DNA from: Thermoanaerobacter wiegelii Rt8.B1
GTDB taxonomy: Bacteria; Bacillota; Thermoanaerobacteria; Thermoanaerobacterales; Thermoanaerobacteraceae
DNA: 64,000 nt
Assembly (NCBI RefSeq): GCF_000147695.2
Contig: NC_015958.1
Location: 1,480,001 to 1,544,000 of the forward strand
Direction of reading: 5' to 3'
Position numbers and translations under genes: made by a program. The notes under the pieces are model-generated. The model worked only from the letters and a program-made list of their open reading frames with translations. It had not been told where the DNA came from and ran no database searches. Below, piece after piece: positions 10,041 to 20,037 of the stretch (its first letter is position 1; every line of letters starts with the position of its first letter).

Positions 10041-10481
10041 TCACGCCTTCTCCATAAAAATCATAAGATATCCTAATATAATAGCTCCTATAACTATAAA
10101 AGAATCTGCAACATTAAAAACCGCAGGGAAAAATTTAAAGTCAATAAAATCCACAACATACCCCAGCCTCACTCTGTCAATTAGGTTTCCAATAGCACCA
10201 CCTAAAATCATAGCAAGTGTATAATTATACACACTATTTTCCGGCAATTTAATCATAGAATAAATCAACACAGCTCCTACAATTACTGTTATCACTATAA
10301 AAAAAAGAGTCTTATTCTGCAGCATCCCAAATGCCGCACCTTTATTTTCTACATAAGTAAGATGAAGAAAATTCTTTATAACCGGATAGCTCCATATAGG
10401 CATAAGATATTTTACTGCAAGGTATTTTGTCACTTGGTCAAGCAAAACTACAAACGCTACAATAATTATCTCCAAAGTCAA
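10041..10481 (-). CDS. lspA: Lipoprotein signal peptidase (signal peptidase II)
   Basis: LspA cleaves the signal peptide of diacylglyceryl prolipoproteins in the membrane. Four hydrophobic segments are visible. The two catalytic Asp residues lie in NLIDRVRLGYVVDFIDF, and the conserved ENKGAAFG motif is present. The start is TTG, preceded by AGGAGG with good spacing. Length 146 residues. It forms a two-gene unit with the downstream pseudouridine synthase gene. Confidence 0.94.
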   Translation of the reverse strand: MTLEIIIVAFVVLLDQVTKYLAVKYLMPIWSYPVIKNFLHLTYVENKGAAFGMLQNKTLFFIVITVIVGAVLIYSMIKLPENSVYNYTLAMILGGAIGNLIDRVRLGYVVDFIDFKFFPAVFNVADSFIVIGAIILGYLMIFMEKA

Positions 10482-10669
10482 TTCCTCCTATGTATTCATT
10501 TGTTTTTGTAACCATATTGCTGTACGAATATATTATACAAAATAAAACATTTTAAAGCTATAGGTTTAAAATATAGTGCTCATAAGATATAATGAAATTA
10601 TGGAGGAATATATACAAAATTGCATTAATTCCTCTGCAGAAATTTAATATAAATTCAGGAGTGATAATT

Positions 10670-11248
10670 ATGGAATTCCCAATAAAACATAATATTTACA
10701 CATATTCCGATTATCTTAAATTGGAAGATGGTGAAAGAGTAGAATTAATTGAGGGTAACTTTGTCGCTATGTCACCTTCACCTTCAAGAATTCATCAAAA
10801 AATAATTACAGAAGTTTCAAGGGTTATAGGGAATTTTATTAAAGAAAAAAATTTAGAATGTGAAGTTTATGTGGCACCCTTTGACGTAAGATTAATAGAC
10901 AAAGATGAAACTGAAGAAAATTGTAAAAATGTTGTTCAACCTGATATTTCCGTGATATGTGATAAAAGTAAATTAGACGATAAAGGCTTAAAAGGTGCAC
11001 CCGACTTTATAATCGAAGTCGTTTCACCCTCAAATGTTTCTATTGATTACGTTAAAAAACTCTATTTATATGAAAAATTTAAAGTGAAGGAATACTGGAT
11101 AGTAAATCCTGTTTCAAAAAATATATTTGTCTACAAATTGGATGAAAAGGGTCAATATTCAGAACCCGAAAAATATACAATAGAAGATACTATAAAAGTT
11201 AATATTTTTAAAAAATTAGAGATAAATATCGCAAAACTTATTAAATAG
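10670..11248 (+). CDS. Uma2 family (DUF820) putative endonuclease
   Basis: This 192-residue protein has the Uma2 fold signature of the PD-(D/E)xK superfamily. It shows an N-terminal VELIEGNFVAMSPSP segment, QPDISVICDKSK, the conserved GAPDFIIEVVSPSN, and KLYLYEKFKVKEYWIVNP. The family's true substrate is not well established and copies often occur in mobile or repeated contexts. ATG 10670 is chosen because CAGGAG lies 8 bases ahead. It is single, at the left edge of the accessory island. Confidence 0.82.
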   Translation: MEFPIKHNIYTYSDYLKLEDGERVELIEGNFVAMSPSPSRIHQKIITEVSRVIGNFIKEKNLECEVYVAPFDVRLIDKDETEENCKNVVQPDISVICDKSKLDDKGLKGAPDFIIEVVSPSNVSIDYVKKLYLYEKFKVKEYWIVNPVSKNIFVYKLDEKGQYSEPEKYTIEDTIKVNIFKKLEINIAKLIK

Positions 11249-11306
11249 CTTTGAAAGGTTTTTCCTTTAGAACTTGAGAAGTATACATAAAGTTTTTACG
11301 GTATTC

Positions 11307-11460
11307 TTAACCTTCCATCTCATTTAAAATTTCAGCCACATCCAAAAAATTACTATCCTCCACATAAATCTTTTGAAATTGCTTTAACGCCTTTTCTTTT
11401 TGCCCCAGTTTCCTATAAACTGTACCCAACAAATCCAGCTCACTTTCAATTATACCTCCT
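11307..11460 (-). pseudogene. Remnant of a TPR-like gene
   Basis: The minus strand between 11460 and 11307 encodes about 50 residues without a usable start codon. They read ESELDLLGTVYRKLGQKEKA, then LKQFQKIYVED and EILNEMEG, ending in TAA. The A-L-x-x-F pattern resembles a tetratricopeptide repeat. An in-frame stop lies just upstream, so this is probably a degraded 3' end. It occupies half of the otherwise empty 300-base gap before the DUF2357 gene. Confidence 0.4.
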
Positions 11461-11547
11461 CTAAATTACGGATCCAGTTAAAAAATATCTTCTATCGCTT
11501 TAAAAATTTCCTATACATCGGCATTACTTCTTCCAATTTTAAATGAA

Positions 11548-14037
11548 TTATTGCTGTATTTCTCTTCTTATCCTCTTTATAATTGCATTAGGTCTTTTTG
11601 AAAATTCTTCTATAGGTATTTTATCTCGTAAAATATCATCTTTATAAATATAATAATAACCCTCATTTATAAATATCGTTAAATTCCCTATTTTAAAGCC
11701 TGTTATTTTTGTATTTTCGTCAATCATTTTACTATTAATATTGACTTTTAAAAATTCTTCTTGATGCTCATACAACCTCTTAAGTTCCAAATAAAGTCTA
11801 TAGTCTTCTTTTGTTTTTATACAAAGTTCTGATACGTTTTTTGCATTCTTAAGAAGAAACAAATTAGTATATATACGATTTGTAACTCCAAAAGGACCAC
11901 AAGTAATAGGTATTTCAAGCTTTTTCCATTTTTCTATTTCAAATTTTACATATAACTCATCAGAATCCTTTGGTATTTCTTTTATATCTTTCCTTTTTAC
12001 TATTTCAAAACCTTTTATCCTACCATAATAGTGTATCCCCGCTTCTTTATCAAATTTTTTGATTGACTGGTATATCGCAACATATTTAAACTTGATACCG
12101 CTAGACTTAATATTTTTATAAGGTATATGATAAAAATTATATTTGAGATTTATCTCAAGCTGTTCTTTACTTGACAACGGAGCAACAAGTACTTCTTTAT
12201 CATCAAACTTTACTTGATCAAGGTATTCATATGTACCACCTTGGAAAACTGAATCTTCAAAAGCTGATTCGAAAGAGTTATTTATAAGGTCATCTATGAG
12301 TTTCTCAACAAGCTTAGTAGAACCAGGTAAAAATGGCAGTCCTCCCACATTAACTTTTTCAATACTTTTATAAAAATGATGTTCTTTATATTTTTCTTCG
12401 TCAGAATATGGAAACAATATAAAAGCCCCGAAAACCATTTTCTCAAAATTTTTATTATTTTTATTTTCATACACAATGGCATCACGGTATCTATGCATAG
12501 TGTTTATATCCTCTTCTTCTGGACCTGGAGAACGATATTTATTATAATAATCTGTATCAACAACTGCAGGATTTATTTTGTATTTTGCATCAAGTACATA
12601 TTTAAATATAGTATTTGATCCAACTTTACTCAACGATAATATACTATCAGGCATTTGAGGTGTAGTTGGGATATTATCATATCTAAATTTCTTATTGTAC
12701 ACTAGGGAATATATCTCCCCATTTTTTGGATTTTGATATTCAACACGAGTCTCCTCGCCTTTTGTCAAAGTAACAGTAAGTCCTCGATTATTAAATTTAA
12801 TAATACCTTGCTTTACAAGACTATATTTTTCTCTCAATATTGAATTAAGTTTGATAAAACACCAATATTCATATAATATAGCCAAATCTTTCATAGATAT
12901 TTTAAAAATGTATTCCCTTATCATAAGTCCCTTTAAAAGCATAATATAATATTTATAAACATCCTTGTATCCTGGCGCCATATTAAGCACAAGGGAAAGT
13001 GAATTCATAGTATATATATCTCCAACATCTTTCAAAAAACTGTAATTTAAATGCCTTCCAAGCTTATATATCATCGCTTCAATGCTTTTTTTAATATTTT
13101 CATCAACAATACTTGATTCTTTTTCATAATTTTTCTTAACTAAATTAAGCTTTTTTATTATAGATTTTATAATGTATTTTACCAATCTGTTTTCATATGT
13201 ATCATAGGTAATAGAACTCTTTACAGAGAAAACTTTGTCAACTATTATTTCCCCATTAATGTTCTTCACATATTGAGGATGCTTGTTAATCCATTTTATT
13301 CCCTCTCTGTCAACCCTTTTTGCAGTATAATATTTGAGTATTTCCCTATCTTTTTTTAATACATGATGGGGCATATTTAGCACAATCATGATCGATTTAT
13401 TTAACTTATCAAACACTTGATTTATAATCGCAAAAAATTCAGTGAGGCTGTTTCCTACCTTGTTTTTAGTCATGCTATAAAAGTATGTCCTTTTATAAAA
13501 ATCAAATGTAAGATTGTATAATTCATTGTTAATATCTTGTAAAAGAGCATAATAATCCTTTTGATAGTCAATTTTAGAAGGAAAAACCTCAATAGTTACC
13601 TTTAGATATTCTCGATTATTCACTAGCATAATAAGCTCTGAATATCCAATATCATTTTTAAAATTAATAATACCTGATAATACTCTTTTGGAAGCACCTA
13701 CAAAACGTACTTTGTTTCTGATATTTATATTCTCATGCCAAAATAATACATCATCATCTGTTTTTTTCTCAATCACAATTTCATAATTCTGTTGTTCATA
13801 AAAAAGAGGATAACTATCCCCCGTATATGGCACCATTTTATTCTCTATTGGAGAATAAATTTCTGCAGTATATTCTGTACACGAGATATATATTTTTGCC
13901 TTTATGTTTTTATTAATATCTAAAGCACCAACATTAGGATGATAGGGATTGCTTTTTATTGAAAAATCAAATTTCGGAGTAGATATATAAAGCAGGTCAA
14001 CATCAGAGCCAGTATGACGTAAATCCATCTTCTTCAT
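11548..14037 (-). CDS. DUF2357 McrC-like PD-(D/E)xK nuclease
   Basis: This large protein (829 residues) is the nuclease partner of the upstream McrB-like GTPase. The nuclease core is visible: MPDSILSL near residue 460 supplies the first acidic residue, and YVLDAKYKI near residue 482 the D-x-K pair, followed by the helix INTMHRYRDAIVY. The N-terminal ~400 residues are likely the adaptor/DNA-recognition part seen in DUF2357 proteins. It overlaps the mcrB-like gene by about 35 bases; the first ATG is only two bases from AAGGAG, so the fourth-codon ATG (14028) is an alternative start. The pair is a type IV, modification-dependent restriction candidate. Confidence 0.78.
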   Translation of the reverse strand: MKKMDLRHTGSDVDLLYISTPKFDFSIKSNPYHPNVGALDINKNIKAKIYISCTEYTAEIYSPIENKMVPYTGDSYPLFYEQQNYEIVIEKKTDDDVLFWHENINIRNKVRFVGASKRVLSGIINFKNDIGYSELIMLVNNREYLKVTIEVFPSKIDYQKDYYALLQDINNELYNLTFDFYKRTYFYSMTKNKVGNSLTEFFAIINQVFDKLNKSIMIVLNMPHHVLKKDREILKYYTAKRVDREGIKWINKHPQYVKNINGEIIVDKVFSVKSSITYDTYENRLVKYIIKSIIKKLNLVKKNYEKESSIVDENIKKSIEAMIYKLGRHLNYSFLKDVGDIYTMNSLSLVLNMAPGYKDVYKYYIMLLKGLMIREYIFKISMKDLAILYEYWCFIKLNSILREKYSLVKQGIIKFNNRGLTVTLTKGEETRVEYQNPKNGEIYSLVYNKKFRYDNIPTTPQMPDSILSLSKVGSNTIFKYVLDAKYKINPAVVDTDYYNKYRSPGPEEEDINTMHRYRDAIVYENKNNKNFEKMVFGAFILFPYSDEEKYKEHHFYKSIEKVNVGGLPFLPGSTKLVEKLIDDLINNSFESAFEDSVFQGGTYEYLDQVKFDDKEVLVAPLSSKEQLEINLKYNFYHIPYKNIKSSGIKFKYVAIYQSIKKFDKEAGIHYYGRIKGFEIVKRKDIKEIPKDSDELYVKFEIEKWKKLEIPITCGPFGVTNRIYTNLFLLKNAKNVSELCIKTKEDYRLYLELKRLYEHQEEFLKVNINSKMIDENTKITGFKIGNLTIFINEGYYYIYKDDILRDKIPIEEFSKRPNAIIKRIRREIQQ

Positions 14038-15754
14038 ATCTCCTTACCATATAAATAATTTTTTCTGCTGACCTTGGATATACACAATTATCCATATCTT
14101 TAAGCATCTTATCACTAACATCCATATCCTCATATTCATACTTGGCTTCATAATTGCCAGAACATATTTTAAATAATTCGATAAGTATTTTCTTTATACT
14201 GATACTGCTTCCGTGTATCCTGGGCAAAATCTTTTGCAATATTTCTAAATCCAACGCTTCATCAAAATCCATTAAACCATTTAACTCATTGTATATCATA
14301 TAAAAACTTATTTCATCTCTCACCCTATAACCAAAATGCAAATTTCCTTCTCTTAGAACATCATTAATTTTTTTTAAAACCAAAATCACATCATCAATAA
14401 TTTCCCTATAATCAAGACAATCATTTAATGTTAGAAATTCACTCTTCAAAAAACTATTGTTTAATACTTTTTCAGTAATTTCTTCGATATCTCCAACAAA
14501 ATAATCGAGGTTTACATCAGAAAACTCAATAACATTTGCTCTATCAAGCACTTTTTTGCTAAAGGGAAACGTAGTCTCATCCATATTAACAGTGCCAATG
14601 AAATATAAATTTTCAGGTATGTACAAATTGCCATATTCATGGAAAGAATCCTCATCTAACAGTTCTTTGTTCAAAAGGGGATCTGTAACAATTCTATCGC
14701 CATCCTTTTTTCGTGACTCTATAATTGAAAGAATATCGCTGAAATAATACTCTACACGTGCAAGGTTCATTTCATCCAATACAAAAAAGTAAGGTTTATT
14801 TATATCGTTTATAGCCCTTTTTATAAAATTTGTTAAAACTCCAGGATGAAATTTATTATGCATATCTTTGTAACCTAATAATTCCGTAGAATCTGACCAG
14901 TCAGGTCTTACAGGTACCAACATAAATCGTCCATTCTTGGTATTGCAACCTATAGCCTCCGCAAAAAGTCTTGCAAGTTTGCTTTTCCCTGTACCTGAAA
15001 TACCAGCAAGAATTAAAAATGGCTTTGACTTCAAAGATAAATAAAAATTTTCTATTAACTTATCATTGTAGCTAAACCCCTGATTTTTTATGTAACTTTT
15101 TATGTAATCAAGTTCATCTTTGACATTATAACTAGTATCGTTGTCAGGTATATAATCTTCCTCATTTTCATATATTTGATCCTTATCTTCACCGCTTAAA
15201 ACAGAAACGTTTTTATAAATATTTATCAAATCATGAAGGTCATTTTTTAATGTTTCATCATCTGGTAAATCATCATTCTCATATTTTTTATAAAATATTG
15301 TCCCTTTTTCATAAAATTCATTGCCAATTGGTAAATTATTATCTGTATTCCATCCCTTTGCCTCTATTTTACTCCTTATTTTTGAAGCAAGAGATAACAT
15401 TTTTTCAATGGCCCCAAATTTGCCATATTTATCTTTTAACTTAGTATAGCCTTGATTCAAAGTTAAATATAGCCTTTTCATATCAGAAGAAAATAGATAA
15501 ACAATATATACCCCTTCCATTGTAGTTTGTGTAATATTTTTGTCCATAATAGCAACCCAAGGAATTTCTGCCCAGTTACCTTGACCATTAGAGCCTTTAA
15601 TAAAATATTCATCACCTATAAAATCAAATTTTTGTATCTCCTGAGGTATTTCTTTTCGTAATATATCTCCTATTCTATTTCCTTTAAACGGCTGTGAGGT
15701 TCTAGCTTTTATATAATTATCCATAACCTCTTTAAAAAGAGTCTTTAGTGACAT
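14003..15754 (-). CDS. McrB-like AAA+ GTPase with MrcB N-terminal domain
   Basis: This is the motor of a predicted McrBC-like restriction system. Residues 1-110 resemble the MrcB N-terminal (DUF3578) domain, with GQGNWAEIPWVAIMD and VYIVYLFSSD. The AAA+ part has Walker A AGISGTGKSKLARLFAEA near residue 255, VRPDWSDSTELLGYKD, Walker B FFVLDEMNLARVEYYFSD near 325, and sensor GTVNMDETTFPFSKKVLDRA, whose VNMDET region is typical of McrB. The length (583) is typical. The decayed restriction gene upstream and nearby IS elements place it in a defence island. Whether the target is methylated DNA is inferred from the family. Confidence 0.85.
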   Translation of the reverse strand: MSLKTLFKEVMDNYIKARTSQPFKGNRIGDILRKEIPQEIQKFDFIGDEYFIKGSNGQGNWAEIPWVAIMDKNITQTTMEGVYIVYLFSSDMKRLYLTLNQGYTKLKDKYGKFGAIEKMLSLASKIRSKIEAKGWNTDNNLPIGNEFYEKGTIFYKKYENDDLPDDETLKNDLHDLINIYKNVSVLSGEDKDQIYENEEDYIPDNDTSYNVKDELDYIKSYIKNQGFSYNDKLIENFYLSLKSKPFLILAGISGTGKSKLARLFAEAIGCNTKNGRFMLVPVRPDWSDSTELLGYKDMHNKFHPGVLTNFIKRAINDINKPYFFVLDEMNLARVEYYFSDILSIIESRKKDGDRIVTDPLLNKELLDEDSFHEYGNLYIPENLYFIGTVNMDETTFPFSKKVLDRANVIEFSDVNLDYFVGDIEEITEKVLNNSFLKSEFLTLNDCLDYREIIDDVILVLKKINDVLREGNLHFGYRVRDEISFYMIYNELNGLMDFDEALDLEILQKILPRIHGSSISIKKILIELFKICSGNYEAKYEYEDMDVSDKMLKDMDNCVYPRSAEKIIYMVRRYEEDGFTSYWL

Positions 15755-15878
15755 TTTTATCTTACCTTTCTCAAAAATATAAATTTCTCTAGTTATTATT
15801 CAAAATATCCCATTTTTATTTAATTAAACACTTTATATATTTCGACATGTATTTTAAAAATTCCTTCTTAAGCCTTTT

Positions 15879-17318
15879 TTAACTTCTTTTCCCTACATTA
15901 TTTTTTTGAATACTTCTATTTACAATATCTTTAAATCTTTCATAGCTATTGACCCAATCAAAAACTACATCACTGGATACGGTGGCAAAATGTTTACGGG
16001 CACATTCAATTTTGGCTTTTTCCACATCGGTTAAATTAATTCTTTCTTTTTCAAATTTTGATTCCACAATAAAATACAACTTTGCCTTATGATCATCAAC
16101 TTTATGTATTATTGCCCAGTCAGGAGTATAATTTCCATAAGGGGTTTCAATGACAAGTCCTCCCTTTTTCAATTTTGTAAAGAGAAGAACATCAGGATCT
16201 TCATCAAGGCTTCTTGCAAATTCATACTCCCCATGACTATCTACACGGATATCTGGAGAGCTTTTCGGTATTCTTCTTTTGTTTTATATGCTTTTTTAGC
16301 ACTTTCATTTAGCATCCATTGTTCAATTTCATCCACAGCAAAAATATTCTTCTCTTCAAACACAACCCCTTCTAAAACTTCATATTCTATATTTTTAGCC
16401 TGGAATTCATTCAATTTATTTTGAAGAATCTTAATTACTTCATCCAAAATCTCCTGTTTTTGCAATAAAATTTTATTTTCTAAAGCTGAATAAATTCTGA
16501 TTAAAGCTTTCCTTGGTAAGAAAGTTTGATGCATGAGATAATTTATTATTTCAAAATCACTTTTATTATTTTCTATTTCTTCTATTCCAAGATTAATTGT
16601 AAATTTAGCAGGATCATGTATTTGCAACTCATTTGATTTTTTGAAATCTATACATCCTGTTGCTATTTCATATTGACGATAAATAAATTTATTAGTTAGA
16701 TGTTTATTGATTTCTTCTATACTTTGTTTAATAAATTCCTCTTTATCAATGTTTACATGGTAAATTGTTCTTTTGTTTATTCGTTCACGTAATTCTGCTA
16801 AAAGCTTTTGAAATTCTTTTTCCGTTACAAAACTGTGATATCCATTTTCCACAGGTTCTTCATCACCATTTTTAATCTCAATTCGCTTACTTCCTTTTGC
16901 TTTCATATTTTCTATAAATTTCTCTTTAATAGCTTCTTGATATTGTTGTAAACTTGAATTTGTAAATTCATGATATATTATCTCTGCTGCATCTTTCGTT
17001 AGTTGGTTAGTTTTAGCATTAATAATTCCAGTATTAATAAGTTCAGTCCTAAAAGCTTCCACTGTATCTGCTACAAGAAATTCCTCTGGCATCCCCGGCA
17101 TCTGCCAAGGTTTGGTAAATAACTTCAAAAGTAACTTCTTCCTGATCTAATCCTTCCTCCAATCTAAAATCTTTTTGCAAGGCTTCAGCGAAGTGATCGT
17201 AATAGTCATTGGCAATTACAGTCAAAACATTTATTTCACTGTCAAAACATCGGTTTCCATAAATATCCACCGGCAGTCGCAAGTCTCGTCCTATTTCCTG
17301 CTATATGTCTAAGCTGTA
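15879..17318 (-). pseudogene. Decayed type III restriction enzyme Res subunit (C-terminal half)
   Basis: Three pieces in different minus-strand frames align in order with the C-terminal half of type III Res proteins. They are QEIGRDLRLPVDIYGNR to about 17100, MPEEFLVADTVEAFRTEL onward from 17128 to 16241, and ARSLDEDPDV to GNYTPDWAIIHK ending in AKIECARKHFATVSSDVVF (to 15879). At least two frameshifts separate them (near 17105 and 16262), and a small insertion with an in-frame TAG lies near 17300. The helicase half is missing; homology stops at an IS110 fragment at 17318. No mod gene is present, so the gene is dead. Confidence 0.8.
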
Positions 17319-17870
17319 AGTCGGAAGAAGAACTGCAGAACAAATAATAGACGAAATCGGCACGAATATGGAACAGTTCCCCTCTGCTGCCCATTTGTAT
17401 TCTTGGGCAGGGCTGTGTCCAGGTCATAATGAAAGTGCTGGTAAACAAAAGTCTGCCAGAACTCGAAAAGGTAACCAAAAATTGCGAAGCTCTCTTATTG
17501 AAGCCGCCAGGGCTGCCTCAAGGGCAAAAGATACTTATCTCTCAAGTCAGTACCACCGCATCGCTGCTCGAAGAGGAGCAAACCGAGCAGCAGTTGCAGT
17601 GGCACATAGCATTTTAATTATAGTTTATCATATTCTCAAACGAAAGCAACCATATATTGAATTAGGTCCTACTTATTATGAAGAGAAAAAGCGTAATATG
17701 ATTATTCGTCAATCTTTAAAAAAGCTAGAGTCTTTAGGTCTTAAGGTCACGGTCGAATCTGCAGCGTCTTGACTTTTAATTTAACTTTATTAACCATTCA
17801 TTTATCCCATATTTTTACATCAGTATGGGTTTAGTTCTTTGTTGCCTTTTTGAGAGACACTATTTTCAGG
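17319..17870 (+). pseudogene. IS110-family transposase 3' fragment with right end
   Basis: This segment matches the last ~150 codons and the right terminus of the complete IS110 element at 21445-23034 with only scattered base changes. It encodes [20 protein letters not shown] and the Ser-containing [13 protein letters not shown] region, then the same downstream noncoding end TTTTCAGG. The left two thirds are gone, and the left junction abuts the type III res remnant. The right end still adjoins half a CRISPR repeat, so the copy had also inserted into a CRISPR repeat before truncation. Confidence 0.88.
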
Positions 17871-17954
17871 ATAGGTAGGCTAAAAACTCATTTCGCCTTT
17901 GCCATACATCACAAAGCATCTCCGTACTATTTTCAGGATAGGTAGGCTAAAAAC
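17858..17954 (-). CRISPR. Two hybrid IS110/CRISPR repeats around one spacer-like unit
   Basis: Two 30-base units (17858-17887 and 17925-17954) differ only in their first base. Each joins the last ~13 bases of the IS110 right end (ending TTTTCAGG) to ATAGGTAGGCTAAAAAC, the right half of the CRISPR repeat. Between them are 37 bases, the usual spacer size here. Identity ends at the 30-base boundary: bases before each unit are unrelated. After 17954 only 18 bases remain before the IS21 end. Confidence 0.75.
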
Positions 17955-18007
17955 ACTGCTATGATGTAATGGTGTAAAAGTCAATATATTTTTGTACAAA
18001 AAATGTA

Positions 18008-18400
18008 CTAAGATGCATTCGAAGAACTGTTAAAATATTCAACTTTTGACTTTAATCTATATGAAGGCCCTTTTATTGATATAACATGCGAATGATGAAG
18101 TAATCTATCCAATATTGCATTGGCTAATGTTGCTGATCCAAATACTTCTGCCCAATTAGAAAAGGGCATATTAGTTGTAATAATAGTACTATGCTTTTCA
18201 TACCTTTTAGATATTAGCTGAAAAAATATATTTGAAGCATCTGTGTCTATTGGTAAATACCCTACTTCGTCTATTATTAACACTTTATACTTTGAAAAAT
18301 GTTTTAATCGGATCTCTAAACGGTTTTCTGCTAATGCCTTTTTTAATTGAGACATTAATTCTTGAAAATGAATAAAATATGTAGAATATAATGCCCCCAT
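18008..18400 (-). pseudogene. istB: IstB ATPase, C-terminal part of a split gene
   Basis: This is the C-terminal 130 residues of the IS21 helper ATPase. Walker B is KVLIIDEVGYLPID, followed by NIFFQLISKRYEKHSTIITT and FGSATLANAILDRLLHHSHV. The N-terminal ~40 residues (MSNYIKLLNNLEELGLNN) lie at 19880-20000 behind AGGTAGGTG with a GTG start. The segment with the Walker A motif is absent on both sides of the IS3 insertion, so a deletion went with the insertion and the protein cannot be functional. Confidence 0.88.
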
Positions 18401-18664
18401 TTGTCAAGACAATTTTTTTAAAAATCTAAGTTAGATTTTTGCACCTCCTTTATTTTGATAATTTTATATAAAATGTAAGTTAGATACACAAAGTGAAGTT
18501 ATTTGTGTGTTTAGATTTATCACAATTAGTGCATACCATTTTAGATATTTGGACAGCTATGTCAAACATCAACATCTTAGTGATCTACAAGTTGTATATT
18601 ACTGATGCATCAAGGCATGGAATGAAAAGTTCACCACAGGGAACATGTGATAAATGCCACAGAT

Positions 18665-19564
18665 TTAGCCAGCTTGCACAAGAGTATTAGGTTTTCCGTA
18701 GTAATATTCAGCAGGTGTTCTATTCCCTAATGACTGGTGTGGTCTCTTATTGTTGTAATATTCAATATACTCTTGTGTTATTTTTCTTAGCTGATGCCCA
18801 GTTTCACAATCTTCCAAGTACAGCTTCTCCCATTTGTAGCTCCTAAAAAATCGTTCTATACGTTGATTGTCTAATGCTCTGCCAAAACTCACCATAGATA
18901 TTTTGATATTATTTTCTTTCAGCAAATTTATATAATCATCACAGGTAAACTGTGAGCCTTGATCACTGTTCATGATTTCTGGAGCTCCATGCTGCTTTAT
19001 GGCTTTCTTTATTGTATCAATAACAAATGTATGTTCAAGTGTATTAGACAGCCCATATCCTACAATATACCTAGATTACCAGTCTATTATGGCTACCATG
19101 TACATAAAGCCTCGTTTCATCCGACAATATGTTATATCTATTGACCATACTTGATTAGGATGATCAATGTTTAACCCTTTTAATAAGTATGGATAGAAAT
19201 ATTTGCTATGCAGTCTCTTACTAAGATTTGGCCCAGGGTAGAATCCGTGTATGCCCATTTCCCGCATATAGCGGCGAGTTCTTTTACGGTTGATAAGAAT
19301 TCCATAATCCCTCCTTAGTATAGTTGTCATTCTGCGATAGCCATATTCGGGATGGGCTGTATAAACCTCATCAATTATGCGCTTAATCATGTATTCTTCA
19401 TCGCTTGTTGGAACAGACTTGTAATAAAGGCTTGTACGATTAATGCCTAAGAGCTCAGCCTGTCTGCTGATACTAAGCTTTTTATCACCCCTATCAATCA
19501 TTTTCATGCGTTCCTCACGAGATTTAGAATTGGCCAGATTTTTTTTTAAGCCAGGCATTCTCAT
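18665..19564 (-). pseudogene. IS3-family OrfB transposase with in-frame stop
   Basis: The DDE integrase has an HTH_21 region (SISRQAELLGINRTSLYYKS), the first catalytic Asp in VWSIDITYCRMKRG, the second in NSDQGSQFT and the Glu in NQRIERFFRSYKWE. A TAA at 19076-19078 interrupts the frame in MVAIIDW-stop-SRYIVGYG, where a Tyr codon is expected, between the first and second catalytic residues. The second half (from 18973) retains no useful start. A single-base nonsense change is the simplest cause. It would normally be made by frameshifting from OrfA. Confidence 0.88.
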
Positions 19565-19817
19565 AAGAGAGCTGCCCTATTTGTTTTAATAATTCCTCCT
19601 TCTCCTTTTCATATGATCTTTTGACCTTTTCTAACTCGTCGGTTTCTTTGCTAAATACCTTTGCTGCATTATTGATAAATTCTGCTTTCCAGCGACTAAT
19701 CATATTCGGATGTATTTCATATTCAGCAGCGATTTCATTAAGCGTTTTTTCTTCTCGTAATGCCTCTAATACAATTTTGGCTTTTTGTTCTGGTGTAAAA
19801 TTTCTTCTCTTATTCAT
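19524..19817 (-). CDS. IS3-family OrfA, HTH protein
   Basis: This 97-residue protein is the DNA-binding OrfA of an IS3 element. RRNFTPEQKAKIVLEALRE and IAAEYEIHPNMISRWKAEF form the helix-turn-helix, followed by a leucine-zipper-like coiled coil (EKVKRSYEKEKEELLKQIG). It overlaps orfB by about 40 bases in another frame, as expected for programmed frameshifting. The gene is intact, but its partner is not. Confidence 0.88.
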   Translation of the reverse strand: MNKRRNFTPEQKAKIVLEALREEKTLNEIAAEYEIHPNMISRWKAEFINNAAKVFSKETDELEKVKRSYEKEKEELLKQIGQLSYENAWLKKKSGQF

Positions 19818-20037
19818 AACTATATTCTAACTTATTTTTGCCTTTTTGTCTGTCTAGTTTTCTGGTATCATTATACATATAGAGCATCTAACACTTTTTT
19901 CTCCTGATTTAATCAGGTTTAAGTACATATCTATATTATTTTTTATGTTATTTAATCCAAGTTCTTCTAAATTGTTTAATAGCTTAATATAGTTACTCAC
20001 ATTTTCACCTACCTCTGCAATAATTTATCTAATTCTA

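Larger units (their letters stand above)
18402..19856 (-). mobile_element. IS3-family element (inactive)
   Basis: Imperfect terminal inverted repeats can be aligned: TGTCAAGACAA at 18402 and TAGACAGACAA read inward from 19856, both followed by AAGTTAGA about 20 bases in. It carries overlapping orfA and orfB. About 260 bases of noncoding DNA lie between the orfB stop and the left end, longer than usual for the family. No 3-bp target duplication is visible, in agreement with loss of the neighbouring istB sequence. Confidence 0.75.

Noticed and set aside
17282-17318. A 13-base inverted match to the IS110 transposase gene at the res/IS110 junction
   Set aside because: The sequence is better explained as the res gene itself (QLR before QEIGRDLRLP); the match is probably chance or at most junction microhomology.
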